The notes under the pieces: model-generated | The model's database searches: none | Told to the model about the DNA's origin: nothing | The model's input: only the letters and a program-made list of their open reading frames with translations | Program-made: the position numbers and the translations under genes | In this document: one piece after another, positions 56,141-64,000 of the stretch | How the letters are laid out: the number at the start of each line of letters is the position of its first letter | Numbering within the stretch: position 1 is the stretch's first letter | NCBI RefSeq assembly: GCF_026788005.1 | Contig: NZ_JABEPE010000011.1 | Span: 62,001 to 126,000 of the forward strand | DNA from: Alteromonas sp. a30 | GTDB taxonomy: Bacteria; Pseudomonadota; Gammaproteobacteria; Enterobacterales; Alteromonadaceae | DNA length: 64,000 nt | Reading direction: 5' to 3'

Positions 56141-57344
56141 GTGCTTGTCTCCTCTTGATGTTGCTTTGAGCGACGAAATAGTCGAATAGAGGTGCCCATA
56201 AGTTAGCGAACAAGATTGCTAACATCATCCCTTCTGGGAACGCAGGGTTAACCACACGAATTAGGACACACATTGCGCCAATCAATAAGCCATATGCCCA
56301 TTTCCCCTGATTAGTAAACGAGGCAGAAACAGGGTCGGTCGCCATAAAGAACATACCGAATGCAAAGCCACCTGTTACTAAGTGCCAGTACCAAGGCATG
56401 GCAAACATATCGTTAGTATCACTACCTACCATATTGAGGAATGACGCAAAAATAGCCGCGCCAAATAACACACCAAGTACAATGCGCCACGAGGCAATTC
56501 TTAAGTAGATGATGAACAAGCCACCAATCAATAACATTAACGTTGATACTTCACCCGCAGAACCTTGGATGTTACCGAAGAAGGCATCCCACCAAAGCGC
56601 CATGTTGTTGTAATCTAAGCTACCAGAAGCCGCTTTACCTAACATGGTTGCACCAGAGAAACCGTCTGCTGCTGTCCAAATTGCATCACCTGAAATTTGT
56701 GCAGGATAAGCAAAGTAAAGGAAAGCACGACCAGACAGCGCCGGGTTAAGGAAATTACGACCTGTACCACCGAAGATTTCTTTAGCGATGACGACACCGA
56801 AAGAAATACCAAGGGCAACTTGCCAAAGCGGAATGGTTGCTGGAAGCGTTAATGCAAACAGTACCGAAGTAACAAAGAAGCCTTCGTTTACTTCGTGCTT
56901 ACGAATAGAAGCAAACAGGACTTCCCAGAAGCCACCCACCACAAAAGTAACAAGGTAGATTGGTAAGAAGAAACAGGCACCATACGCCATCATTCCTAAC
57001 CAACTAACACCATCGACACCAAGCTGACCACCTAATGCGGTGAACAAGCCTGCTTGCCAAACATCCGGCAAACCTACCGCACCGCCGCCAGCTAGAATCG
57101 CCATATGGGCTTGCTGACCGATGTTGAACATACCGTAGAACATGGCTGGGAATGTTGCCATCCACACCATGATCATAATGCGTTTTAAATCAATGCTGTC
57201 ACGAACATGTGTTGTAGATTTTGTCACCATACCCGGGGTATAGAAAACGGTCGCTACGGCTTCGTAAAGCGCATACCATTTTTCGTGCTTACCACCCGGT
57301 TCAAAGTGAGGTTCGATTTTTTCTAAATAAGCTTTCAAACCCAT
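56127..57344 (-). CDS. nqrB: Na+-translocating NADH:quinone reductase subunit B
   Basis: The main sodium-channel subunit, 405 residues and about ten membrane helices. The covalent FMN Thr is in [35 protein letters not shown] is the conserved quinone-binding region. It starts two bases after nqrA ends. Confidence 0.98.
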   Translation of the reverse strand: MGLKAYLEKIEPHFEPGGKHEKWYALYEAVATVFYTPGMVTKSTTHVRDSIDLKRIMIMVWMATFPAMFYGMFNIGQQAHMAILAGGGAVGLPDVWQAGLFTALGGQLGVDGVSWLGMMAYGACFFLPIYLVTFVVGGFWEVLFASIRKHEVNEGFFVTSVLFALTLPATIPLWQVALGISFGVVIAKEIFGGTGRNFLNPALSGRAFLYFAYPAQISGDAIWTAADGFSGATMLGKAASGSLDYNNMALWWDAFFGNIQGSAGEVSTLMLLIGGLFIIYLRIASWRIVLGVLFGAAIFASFLNMVGSDTNDMFAMPWYWHLVTGGFAFGMFFMATDPVSASFTNQGKWAYGLLIGAMCVLIRVVNPAFPEGMMLAILFANLWAPLFDYFVAQSNIKRRQARVSA

Positions 57345-57346
57345 GC

Positions 57347-58687
57347 TTAACCTTCCTTCTCAATCTTAGTTAAACACTCGCGAAGAACTTCACCGTAGTT
57401 GTATTTGCCGGGGCAAACATAACTACATAATGCTAAATCTTCCTCGTCCAACTCTAAGCAACCCATCGCTTGAGCGCTATCAACGTCACCAGACAATAAG
57501 TCACGAAGTAACATTGTAGGGATAACGTCTAACGGCATAACACGTTCATAGTTGCCAATTGGCACCATGGCACGGTCTGAACCATTAGTTGATGTCGTCA
57601 TCTTAAATAAACGTTTCGGACTTAAATGACCAAGATAGGCTCGGGTGACTGAATGTTTGTCTCCGCCCGGCGTTAACCAGCCGAAAAGCACTTTCTCACG
57701 ACCTTCTGAAAGCAAAGTCACTTGATTGTGGTAACGACCCAAGTAGGCGTGAACACCGTGCGCATGGTTGCCATGTAAAGCAGAACCAGACACAACGCGA
57801 ACTTCATTGCCTTCTGTTTCGCCTTTGGTTAAATCTTCAGTGCTTGCGCCAACAATGGTTTTTACTAGGCGAGGATTCTTTGCAGCAGGACCCGCTAGCG
57901 ACACAACTTTGGTTAAATCTAACTCACCAGTTGTGAATAATTTACCGATTGAAATGACGTCTTGATAACCCACATGCCAGATAATCTTCTCAGCACCTGC
58001 GGACTCAATGAAGTGAATATGTGTTCCAACTAAACCCGCTGGGTGAGGACCGGCAAACTCATTACTTTGAGCAGAAGAGTTGCCTGTAGGAATATTTGAT
58101 CCCGGGGCTTTACCAACGTGAACTTTACCGTCGGTTAAACGTGAAAGAACAGTTAAACCATTAGCAAAATCGTCTGCGTTTTCAGCAATAATCACTTCAG
58201 GATTTGCGGCTAACGGATTGGTATCCATAGCACTAACGAAAATCGCTTTCGGTGCAGATCCTACAGCAGGAATTTTACTGAAAGGACGTGTACGAATAGC
58301 AGTCCAAAGACCAGACTTAACCAGTTGTTCCTGTACTTTCTCACGCTCAAGGTTGCTGAGGTTCGCCGCATCAAACTTATCAAATGCGATTTTCTCATCA
58401 CCTTCAACGGAAATAACAACAGATTGAAGCACCCTTTTTGCGCCACGGTTAACTTCCGACACCGTACCAGCTAACGGGGCTGTGAAAATAACCCCAGGGT
58501 TTTTCTTGTCTTCAAAAAGGACTTGCCCTTTTGCCACTTTGTCACCGACTTTAACCATCATAGTTGGTCGCATGCCGATGTATTCTTCCCCCAGAACGGC
58601 GACCCGACTGAGCGTAGGCCCGTCGGAGATCTGTTGCTGGGGAGATCCATCAATAGGGAGATCCAACCCTTTCGTTATTTTGATCAT
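57347..58687 (-). CDS. nqrA: Na+-translocating NADH:quinone reductase subunit A
   Basis: A 446-residue cytoplasmic, quinone-associated subunit, first gene of the operon. The N-terminus [16 protein letters not shown] matches V. cholerae NqrA, which fixes the start at 58687; a GTG at 58699 is the alternative. The hallmark [16 protein letters not shown] and the C-terminal [12 protein letters not shown] are present. The operon runs nqrABCDEF; no apbE flavin transferase gene adjoins. Confidence 0.97.
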   Translation of the reverse strand: MIKITKGLDLPIDGSPQQQISDGPTLSRVAVLGEEYIGMRPTMMVKVGDKVAKGQVLFEDKKNPGVIFTAPLAGTVSEVNRGAKRVLQSVVISVEGDEKIAFDKFDAANLSNLEREKVQEQLVKSGLWTAIRTRPFSKIPAVGSAPKAIFVSAMDTNPLAANPEVIIAENADDFANGLTVLSRLTDGKVHVGKAPGSNIPTGNSSAQSNEFAGPHPAGLVGTHIHFIESAGAEKIIWHVGYQDVISIGKLFTTGELDLTKVVSLAGPAAKNPRLVKTIVGASTEDLTKGETEGNEVRVVSGSALHGNHAHGVHAYLGRYHNQVTLLSEGREKVLFGWLTPGGDKHSVTRAYLGHLSPKRLFKMTTSTNGSDRAMVPIGNYERVMPLDVIPTMLLRDLLSGDVDSAQAMGCLELDEEDLALCSYVCPGKYNYGEVLRECLTKIEKEG

Positions 58688-59231
58688 ACTCTCTAGCACT
58701 ACAATTTAAAGTTATAAACCCATCAGGATTATGCTGTTGTTGACAACACAATCCTCATGCGATTACTACTTTGATGTCCATTGTTGTCATTGCGATTTTT
58801 AAGTAACGCCCCGCAACCGAGCAATAATGTAGGCTAAAAATACGCAAAAACATCGATAAAGCAGCAAAAAACGCCGAAACCTGAACCGGCTTAGGCGACA
58901 AAAAATCTTGTGTTTTGTAACAATTTAGGAGAGTGCTGCACTCAGCTCGGCGATTCTAGCATTAAGAGGCCGCACTTCGCCAAACAAAAACGCAATTCCC
59001 AACACATTTGCTACATTTTTAAACAACAAATTATCTTTCGTTGATACGAAAACAAACACTTTTTAGATTCACGTAACTATAGCAGAGTAAAAATCAACTC
59101 TGAGGGGTGCGAGAAATCAGAAAGCGTCGATAAGAATGACGCTAAAGCAAAGAAATCTTGCGGGTGGACCAAGCAATTAAAACGCCTCTATGCGCAACCA
59201 CTTAATCCAACCGCGCAATAAATTAACCTAA
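58688..59231 (-). promoter_or_regulatory. Intergenic region between fabV and nqrA with leader structure
   Basis: 544 bases without a coding gene. Moving toward nqrA on the minus strand: a fabV-proximal hairpin AGCGTC/GACGCT (59123-59143); an extended -10 TGCTAGAAT (58961-58953); a candidate small RNA; and near the nqrA start a nested inverted repeat AGGATT...AATCCT enclosing GTTGT-TG-ACAAC (58725-58755). The last could be an operator or 5' leader hairpin. Confidence 0.45.
58862..58946 (-). ncRNA. Candidate small RNA upstream of nqrA
   Basis: The extended -10 TGCTAGAAT (TAGAAT at 58958-58953) predicts a start near 58946. The RNA would have a 5' hairpin GAGTG-CAG-CACTC, a single-stranded A/U-rich middle, and a terminator stem GCCG / CGGC followed by GTTTTTTG, giving about 85 nucleotides. 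No open reading frame. It ends about 175 bases before nqrA, so it may be a free RNA or an early-terminated leader. Confidence 0.4.
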
Positions 59232-60413
59232 TCAAACCCAATCGGCAAGTGGATTTACGTCTTCTTCGTAATTTACCGACTCAAAACCAAAGCCAAACAA
59301 GTGCAAAAATTCCTTGTGATAGCCTTTGTAATCGCTTAGTTCATGGAAGTTTTCTTGGGAGATTTGATCCCATAATTTTTTTATTTTAGCCTGCGTTGCA
59401 TCATTGGTTTCTTTTCCGTCCATACGGAAACGATTCGTCTCATCAACCGAAGCATTTTCAGAATACAATTTTTCGGTATACAAGCCTGCAATTTGCTCTA
59501 TGCATCCTTCATGCGTGCCTTCTTCTTTCATGACTTTGTAAATCAAGGAGATGTATAACGGCATAACCGGAATAGCAGAAGAAGCTTGAGTGACTAGCGC
59601 TTTCAGCGATGAAACGTGAGCTGAAACAGACAAGTTTTGATAGTTTTCATTAATGGCTGCTGCTGCTCTATCTAAATCTTCTTTCGCTTTTCCAATAGTG
59701 GCTTGTCCATAAATTGGCCATGTTAACTCTTTACCAATGTACGTATATGCAGTGGTTTTACATCCTTGCGCTAACACGCCAGCTTCGTTTAACGCCTGCA
59801 TCCACAATTCCCAATCTTCCCCACCCATGACTTTAATTGTATTGGCAATTTCTTCGTCGTTTGCGGGTTCGAGTGAAATGTCGTGGATACGATCTTTATC
59901 GGTATCGTAAGTTTTCGTGGTGTAAGCTTGACCAATTGGCTTCAACGTTGATTTATAAACTTTGCCATCGCTTGGGTCTACGCGTCTAGGAGAAGCCAAG
60001 CTATAAATAACCAAGTCAACTGAACCTAAATCTTGTTTAATGGCGTCAATAGCTTGCTCTTTAATTTCGCGAGAAAAAGCATCGCCGTTAATCGTTTTTG
60101 CATACACGCCAGCATTTTTACTTTCTTGATGAAAAGCCGCCGTATTGTACCAACCCGCTGTGCCAGTACGATTCTCAGTAGGCGGTTTTTCGAAGCACAC
60201 GCCCAATGTTTTGGCGCCATATCCAAATGCACTAACAATGCGAGAGGCAAGGCCATAACCGGTTGAACAACCTATCACCAATACATTTTTAGGCCCATCT
60301 GCCCAATGGTTTTGTTGTTTTACGTAAGCGATTTGTTGTTTCACATTTGTTGCACAACCAACTGGGTGAGCATTAGTACAAATGAAACCACGAATTTTAG
60401 GTTGGATAACCAT
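59232..60413 (-). CDS. fabV: Trans-2-enoyl-ACP/CoA reductase FabV
   Basis: A 393-residue NADH-dependent enoyl reductase of type II fatty-acid synthesis. Start at 60413 is fixed by AGGAA upstream and the canonical MVIQPKIRGFICTNAHPVGC. The NAD-binding segment VLVIGCSTGYGLASRI, the conserved YSLASPRR and the catalytic Tyr-x8-Lys in PIYGQATIGKAKEDL are present. FabV is triclosan resistant and is found in Vibrio, Pseudomonas and Alteromonadales. It follows the TRAP dctP gene with a hairpin between. Confidence 0.97.
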   Translation of the reverse strand: MVIQPKIRGFICTNAHPVGCATNVKQQIAYVKQQNHWADGPKNVLVIGCSTGYGLASRIVSAFGYGAKTLGVCFEKPPTENRTGTAGWYNTAAFHQESKNAGVYAKTINGDAFSREIKEQAIDAIKQDLGSVDLVIYSLASPRRVDPSDGKVYKSTLKPIGQAYTTKTYDTDKDRIHDISLEPANDEEIANTIKVMGGEDWELWMQALNEAGVLAQGCKTTAYTYIGKELTWPIYGQATIGKAKEDLDRAAAAINENYQNLSVSAHVSSLKALVTQASSAIPVMPLYISLIYKVMKEEGTHEGCIEQIAGLYTEKLYSENASVDETNRFRMDGKETNDATQAKIKKLWDQISQENFHELSDYKGYHKEFLHLFGFGFESVNYEEDVNPLADWV

Positions 60414-60547
60414 ACTTAAGGTTCCTTTACTAAATGGGGTATGAATTATTTGAAAAGGCTCACAACGGTAAATTAACGATTTACCATGAGTCAACAAGGT
60501 TGCCATTTTATAGCGAGAAACGAAACTGGCAAATCCGATGATTGAAT

Positions 60548-60576
60548 TTCCTCCTGTACCGGAAGTACAGGAGGAA
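60548..60576. terminator. Long perfect hairpin between dctP and fabV
   Basis: A 12-base-pair stem TTCCTCCTGTAC / GTACAGGAGGAA with a five-base loop, 18 bases beyond the dctP stop on the minus strand. The U tract is poor, so it may be a transcript-stabilising hairpin or a weak terminator. One arm is a consensus Shine-Dalgarno sequence on either strand, which is a coincidence of the palindrome. Confidence 0.6.
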
Positions 60577-60593
60577 CTTAAATGAGTAGGAAG

Positions 60594-61709
60594 TTAGTTC
60601 TGACGAGAGCGATACAACTCTGCTTCGCTAATAGCATGGAAGCTTGCTACATCCTTTTGGAAAGCACGATAGGACTGATAAATCTTATCAAACATTGGAT
60701 CCGCCTTAACTTGCTCTTCCAACACTTCTTTAGAGGCTTCACGCAATGCTGCAATAACATCATCCGGTAATGGACGTAGTTCAACGTTGTGTTCGTTAAT
60801 TAACTTTTGTAATGCCGTGTTGTTACGTGCTGTGTACTCATCTAACATGTCTTGGTTTACAGCTCTCGCAGCCACACGAATAATGGCTTGTAAATCTTTC
60901 GGTAGACTATTAAACGCCTTTTCGTTAGCCATAAACTCTAACGTTGTACCCGTTTCATGCCAGCCAAAGTAATAGTAATAGTTGGCGGCTTTGTACAAGC
61001 CAAATGCTAAATCGTTGTAAGGACCAACCCACTCCGTAGCATCAATTGCGCCTGTTTGCAGCGCTGTAAAAAGCTCACCACCGGTTAATGACACAGGCAC
61101 ACCACCTACTTTTTTCAAAATTTCCGCACCCAATCCCGGAATACGCATTTTCAGGCCCTTTAAATCGTCCACTGAGTTAATTTCTTTTTTAAACCAACCT
61201 GCCATTTGTACGCCTGAGTTACCGCCTGCAAATGGAATCAAACCAAATGGTTTATACAATTCTTCCCATAATTTTAAGCCGCCGCCATAATGCAACCAGC
61301 CATTCATTTCCTGTGCATTCATGCCAAAAGGAACGCCAGTGAAAATTTGGGCAGCAGGGGCTTTCCCCTTCCAATAATAAGGTCCAGAATGCCCCATCTC
61401 CGCAGAGCCTCCTGAAACAGCATCAAACACTTCGAATCCAGGAACAAGTTCACCAGCACCATAAACTTTTATTTTTAAACGCCCATTCGACATTTCGTTT
61501 ACATATTGTGCAAATGTCTCTGGTCCCTTACCCAACCCTGGAAAATTCTTCGGCCAACTAGTTACTAATTTCCATTCGTAGGTTTGCTGCGTGTCGGCGT
61601 TAACACCTGCCGTTTTGGCATCGTTATCTCCACAAGACACAAGAAAAAGAGCAGCCGTTAAAACTGCTAGCAATCGCGTTAACTTCATTGATGTCATAAA
61701 ACCAAGCAT
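60594..61709 (-). CDS. dctP: TRAP transporter periplasmic binding protein, TakP-like
   Basis: A 371-residue lipoprotein-like binding protein with a signal peptide and the lipobox VSC. Start at 61709 is chosen for GGAG nine bases upstream. The mature start YEWKLVTSWPKNFPGLGKGPE, the segment GELVPGFEVFDAVSGGSAEMGHSGPYYW, the Arg in LKMRIPGLGAEI and ATEWVGPYND match the DctP branch represented by Rhodobacter TakP, which binds alpha-keto acids with Na+. It is the last gene of a dctQ-dctM-dctP set. Confidence 0.92.
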   Translation of the reverse strand: MLGFMTSMKLTRLLAVLTAALFLVSCGDNDAKTAGVNADTQQTYEWKLVTSWPKNFPGLGKGPETFAQYVNEMSNGRLKIKVYGAGELVPGFEVFDAVSGGSAEMGHSGPYYWKGKAPAAQIFTGVPFGMNAQEMNGWLHYGGGLKLWEELYKPFGLIPFAGGNSGVQMAGWFKKEINSVDDLKGLKMRIPGLGAEILKKVGGVPVSLTGGELFTALQTGAIDATEWVGPYNDLAFGLYKAANYYYYFGWHETGTTLEFMANEKAFNSLPKDLQAIIRVAARAVNQDMLDEYTARNNTALQKLINEHNVELRPLPDDVIAALREASKEVLEEQVKADPMFDKIYQSYRAFQKDVASFHAISEAELYRSRQN

Positions 61710-61803
61710 TGAGTGGTTCTCCATTATTAGACTGTGTTTTCAGCATCACTACCGCACTTAATTCAAAATGCGAGACCAAGCAAGATAGGAAACGTTAAGA
61801 ATG

Positions 61804-63165
61804 TTAACCGTATACCTTTTCCGGTAACCAAGTTACTAATTCAGGCCATATTGCTAAAGCCATTAGCAACATAACTTGTAATACAATATACGGGGCCACG
61901 CCCTTATATATTTGCTCTGTGCGAATACTTTTTGGGGCAACGCCACGTAAATAGAATAGGGCAAATCCAAATGGTGGTGTTAAAAATGATGTTTGTAAGT
62001 TCACTGCAATCATAATACCGAGCCAAATAGGATCGACTCCCATTGCCAGCAAAACTGGCGCAACTAAAGGCACCACAACAAAAGTTATTTCAATAAAATC
62101 AAGGATAAAGCCAAGCAGGAAAATAACTAACATAACAACGGCCATAGCACCGAAGACACCACCTGGCAAACCTGTAAAGAAATCATTAATTAATTCTTCA
62201 CCTCCGAAGCCACGGAACACTAGTGAGAATATCGAAGCACCGATTAAGATGACGAAAACCATAGAGGTGACTTTGGTGGTATCTAGCATTGCACTTTTCA
62301 GACTGCTTAAATCGAGCTTACGTTTTATTAACGCTAAGACCAATGCACCGACCGCTCCTACTCCCGCAGCTTCTGTCGGCGTTGCATAACCTGCCAAAAT
62401 ACTACCTAGTACGATAATAATTAATAACAATGGCGGCAGTAATGCACTCCACAAGTTTAAATCGGCATCCCCAGAACTAATATTCTCGCCCGTTTCGGCC
62501 TTTCCCATTAGCGCCAATATCGATACATATAGCGTGTACAGCACAACCAAAATCAGTCCTGGTACAATTGCGCCAACAAATAGATCGCCTACGGAAACCG
62601 TATCAGGGGAGAAAATCCCCATGTCAATTTGCGCTTTTTGATAGGCACTTGAAAGCACATCTCCTAACAACACAAGAGCAATGGAAGGTGGAATAATTTG
62701 CCCTAGAGTTCCCGTGGCGCAAATTGTACCGGTTGCCAGCTCTGGACTATAGCCTCGCTTTAACATTGTTGGCAGTGACAATAAGCCCATGGTTACAACT
62801 GTGGCACCAACAATGCCGGTGCTTGCAGCTAACAACATACCAACAACAACAACGGAAATGCCCAATCCCCCCTTCATTTTTCCAAATAGGGCAGACATCG
62901 CCACAAGTAGTTCTTCAGCCACCTTGGACTTTTCAAGAATGACGCCCATTAAAATGAATAGCGGCACAGCTAGTAAGGTTTGATTGGTCATAATGCCATA
63001 CAGTCGGCTTGGGACAGAATCTAGGTAAGTGGCATCGAAGCCACCAATCAAGAGACCAAAACCAGCAAAGGCAAAAGCTGTACCTGCCAGAGAAAAACCA
63101 ACCGGGTAGCCGAGTAACAAAACTAGGCACACCACAACAAACATTACCAGAGACAAGTATTCCAT
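61804..63165 (-). CDS. dctM: TRAP transporter large permease subunit
   Basis: A 453-residue membrane protein with about twelve helices, of the DctM family. Conserved runs include LLVAMSALFGKMKGGLGISVVVVGMLLAASTG, GTLGQIIPPSIALVLLG and QTSFLTPPFGFALFYLRG. It forms the sodium-coupled translocator with DctQ. The ATG is preceded by GGGAG and begins two bases after the dctQ stop. Confidence 0.96.
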   Translation of the reverse strand: MEYLSLVMFVVVCLVLLLGYPVGFSLAGTAFAFAGFGLLIGGFDATYLDSVPSRLYGIMTNQTLLAVPLFILMGVILEKSKVAEELLVAMSALFGKMKGGLGISVVVVGMLLAASTGIVGATVVTMGLLSLPTMLKRGYSPELATGTICATGTLGQIIPPSIALVLLGDVLSSAYQKAQIDMGIFSPDTVSVGDLFVGAIVPGLILVVLYTLYVSILALMGKAETGENISSGDADLNLWSALLPPLLLIIIVLGSILAGYATPTEAAGVGAVGALVLALIKRKLDLSSLKSAMLDTTKVTSMVFVILIGASIFSLVFRGFGGEELINDFFTGLPGGVFGAMAVVMLVIFLLGFILDFIEITFVVVPLVAPVLLAMGVDPIWLGIMIAVNLQTSFLTPPFGFALFYLRGVAPKSIRTEQIYKGVAPYIVLQVMLLMALAIWPELVTWLPEKVYG

Positions 63166-63167
63166 TG

Positions 63168-63722
63168 TTACGCTCCCGTTTTTGTAGATGAATAGGAAGC
63201 GTCTTGCTCATCCTGGAAGCCATTGGAAAGCGAGAAAACTAAACGAGCAACCTCAGCAATGACTTGCAGCACAAGTGTTATTGCAAAGCACAATATTAAG
63301 GTTTTCAAGATAAAGACTAAAGGTAGGCCACCCGCAGCTTGCGAGCTTTCCAGCAATCGCCATGAATTCATAACGTATTCGCCACTTTTGAACAGAATCA
63401 ATAGACAAACAGGAAGAAGCAAAAATAGCGCACCAAAGATATCAACATAAGCTTGTTGTTTAGGTGACATTCGACGATAGAAAATATCAACACGGACATG
63501 ACCGTTTTCTTTCAAGGTGAAAGCCGCTCCCAACATAAAAACCCCGGCATGTAGGTACATGACACTTTCCTGCAACCCTATCCAGCCAAGGTCGAAACCA
63601 TAGCGTAAAACGACAATCAAAAACGTCAAAAGCGCCATGATTAATGTAAACCAACTAACCAAGATACCTAAAAAGACATTAACTCGTTCAATTATTACAC
63701 GCAGCGAAGCAAGAAAGGACAT
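63168..63722 (-). CDS. dctQ: TRAP transporter small permease subunit
   Basis: A 184-residue membrane protein with four helices (near residues 18-38, 55-72, 94-112 and 134-155), carrying the family pattern FTLKENGHVRVDIFY. Start uncertain: ATG 63722 is used, with no good ribosome site; a TTG at 63755 would add 11 residues. It pairs with DctM and is the first gene of the set. Confidence 0.85.
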   Translation of the reverse strand: MSFLASLRVIIERVNVFLGILVSWFTLIMALLTFLIVVLRYGFDLGWIGLQESVMYLHAGVFMLGAAFTLKENGHVRVDIFYRRMSPKQQAYVDIFGALFLLLPVCLLILFKSGEYVMNSWRLLESSQAAGGLPLVFILKTLILCFAITLVLQVIAEVARLVFSLSNGFQDEQDASYSSTKTGA

Positions 63723-63897
63723 AGGATTAACAATTTGGATTATTTTCTTTTGCAAGGTTTTAACAAAAAACGCCTCAAAGTGAAATAACTATCGCTTGAA
63801 ACTCACCAAAAGCGCGTAAAAAAATCCAATTTAAGGGGTAGCGTACAGTTAGTGCGACTCATTCAATGGGAGTCATGCAGAAGGGATAAAATAATAA

Positions 63898-63913
63898 GCG
63901 GGGAAATCCCCGC
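63898..63913 (-). terminator. Terminator of a gene entering from the right edge
   Basis: GCGGGG-AAAT-CCCCGC followed on the minus strand by TTATTATTTTATCC. Upstream on that strand two reading frames stay open to the right edge (one ending GSVNATS, one ending PPHKSL), so a minus-strand gene probably ends here, but the frame cannot be chosen from so short a piece. Confidence 0.5.
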
Positions 63914-64000
63914 TCGAAATGCTGGTCTGTAACCTTAAATAGTGTTTGCTTTCATAACGACTTATGAGGTGGCGTTAACACTTCCAAGTTTGGAACCACC

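Noticed and set aside
60582-60770. A 62-codon plus-strand frame with an ideal AGGAGG ribosome site, antisense to the end of dctP
   Set aside because: The ribosome site is one arm of the dctP hairpin, and the frame lies wholly opposite conserved DctP coding sequence, so it is probably a by-product of the palindrome.
63915-64000. A partial gene on the minus strand at the right edge
   Set aside because: Two frames remain open to the edge and no homology can be judged from fewer than 20 codons; only the terminator is reported.

Overview
This 64 kb window is a chromosomal segment of a marine gammaproteobacterium, most likely an Alteromonadales member close to Alteromonas, Paraglaciecola or Catenovulum. 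The assignment is inferred from gene content: Na+-translocating NADH dehydrogenase, FabV, AcnB, AceK, a large TonB-dependent receptor, secreted S8 proteases, a lipoprotein alpha-amylase and two dCache chemoreceptors. Base composition looks uniform at roughly 42-43% G+C. I see no tRNA, rRNA, prophage, transposase or CRISPR array.

Layout. 1-2.4 kb: the left edge cuts thrA (minus), preceded by a thrL-type leader peptide and an intrinsic terminator. 2.5-6.1 kb: CheY-like regulator, divergent aceK, a MAPEG protein and a D-cysteine desulfhydrase/ACC deaminase-like enzyme. 6.2-11.4 kb: a four-gene minus operon (membrane-fusion protein, HAE1 RND pump, a protein resembling archaeal CTP-dependent riboflavin kinase, a DUF192 protein). 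11.5-15.2 kb: a DosC-like globin-coupled diguanylate cyclase with a consensus FNR box upstream, then panE and an acetyltransferase. 15.2-21.4 kb: an orphan protein, a structured intergenic repeat and a 1561-residue subtilase with TSP3 and FG-GAP-like repeats. 21.6-32 kb: acnB, DUF454, a nucleotidyltransferase-like orphan, an alpha/beta hydrolase, AlkC, a lipoprotein glycerophosphodiesterase, a second copy of the structured repeat, a YebC/YeeN protein and a FabH-like synthase.

32-46.4 kb: chemoreceptor, lipoprotein alpha-amylase, periplasmic binding protein, TonB receptor with a candidate small RNA upstream, nucleoside hydrolase, DUF4174-like protein, NYN/LOTUS protein, metallo-hydrolase, M17 aminopeptidase with overlapping DUF1653 gene, and dinB under a LexA box. 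46.6-52.3 kb: a small secreted protein behind a perfect CRP core, a second secreted subtilase, and a chemoreceptor cotranscribed with a GhrA-like dehydrogenase. 52.4-64 kb: nqrABCDEF plus nqrM, a candidate small RNA upstream of nqrA, fabV, and a TakP-type TRAP transporter (dctQ-dctM-dctP).

How the genes fit together: the window joins central carbon control (AceK, AcnB), sodium-coupled respiration (Nqr), organic-acid uptake (TRAP), polymer degradation (subtilases, amylase, TonB receptor) and sensing (two chemoreceptors, a CheY-like protein, a heme-globin cyclase). Most protein-coding content is recognisable. The less explained material is mainly non-coding: a repeat pair with apparent compensatory changes, two promoter-to-terminator units that look like small RNAs, a degenerate CTAAG heptad array, and several operator-like palindromes.
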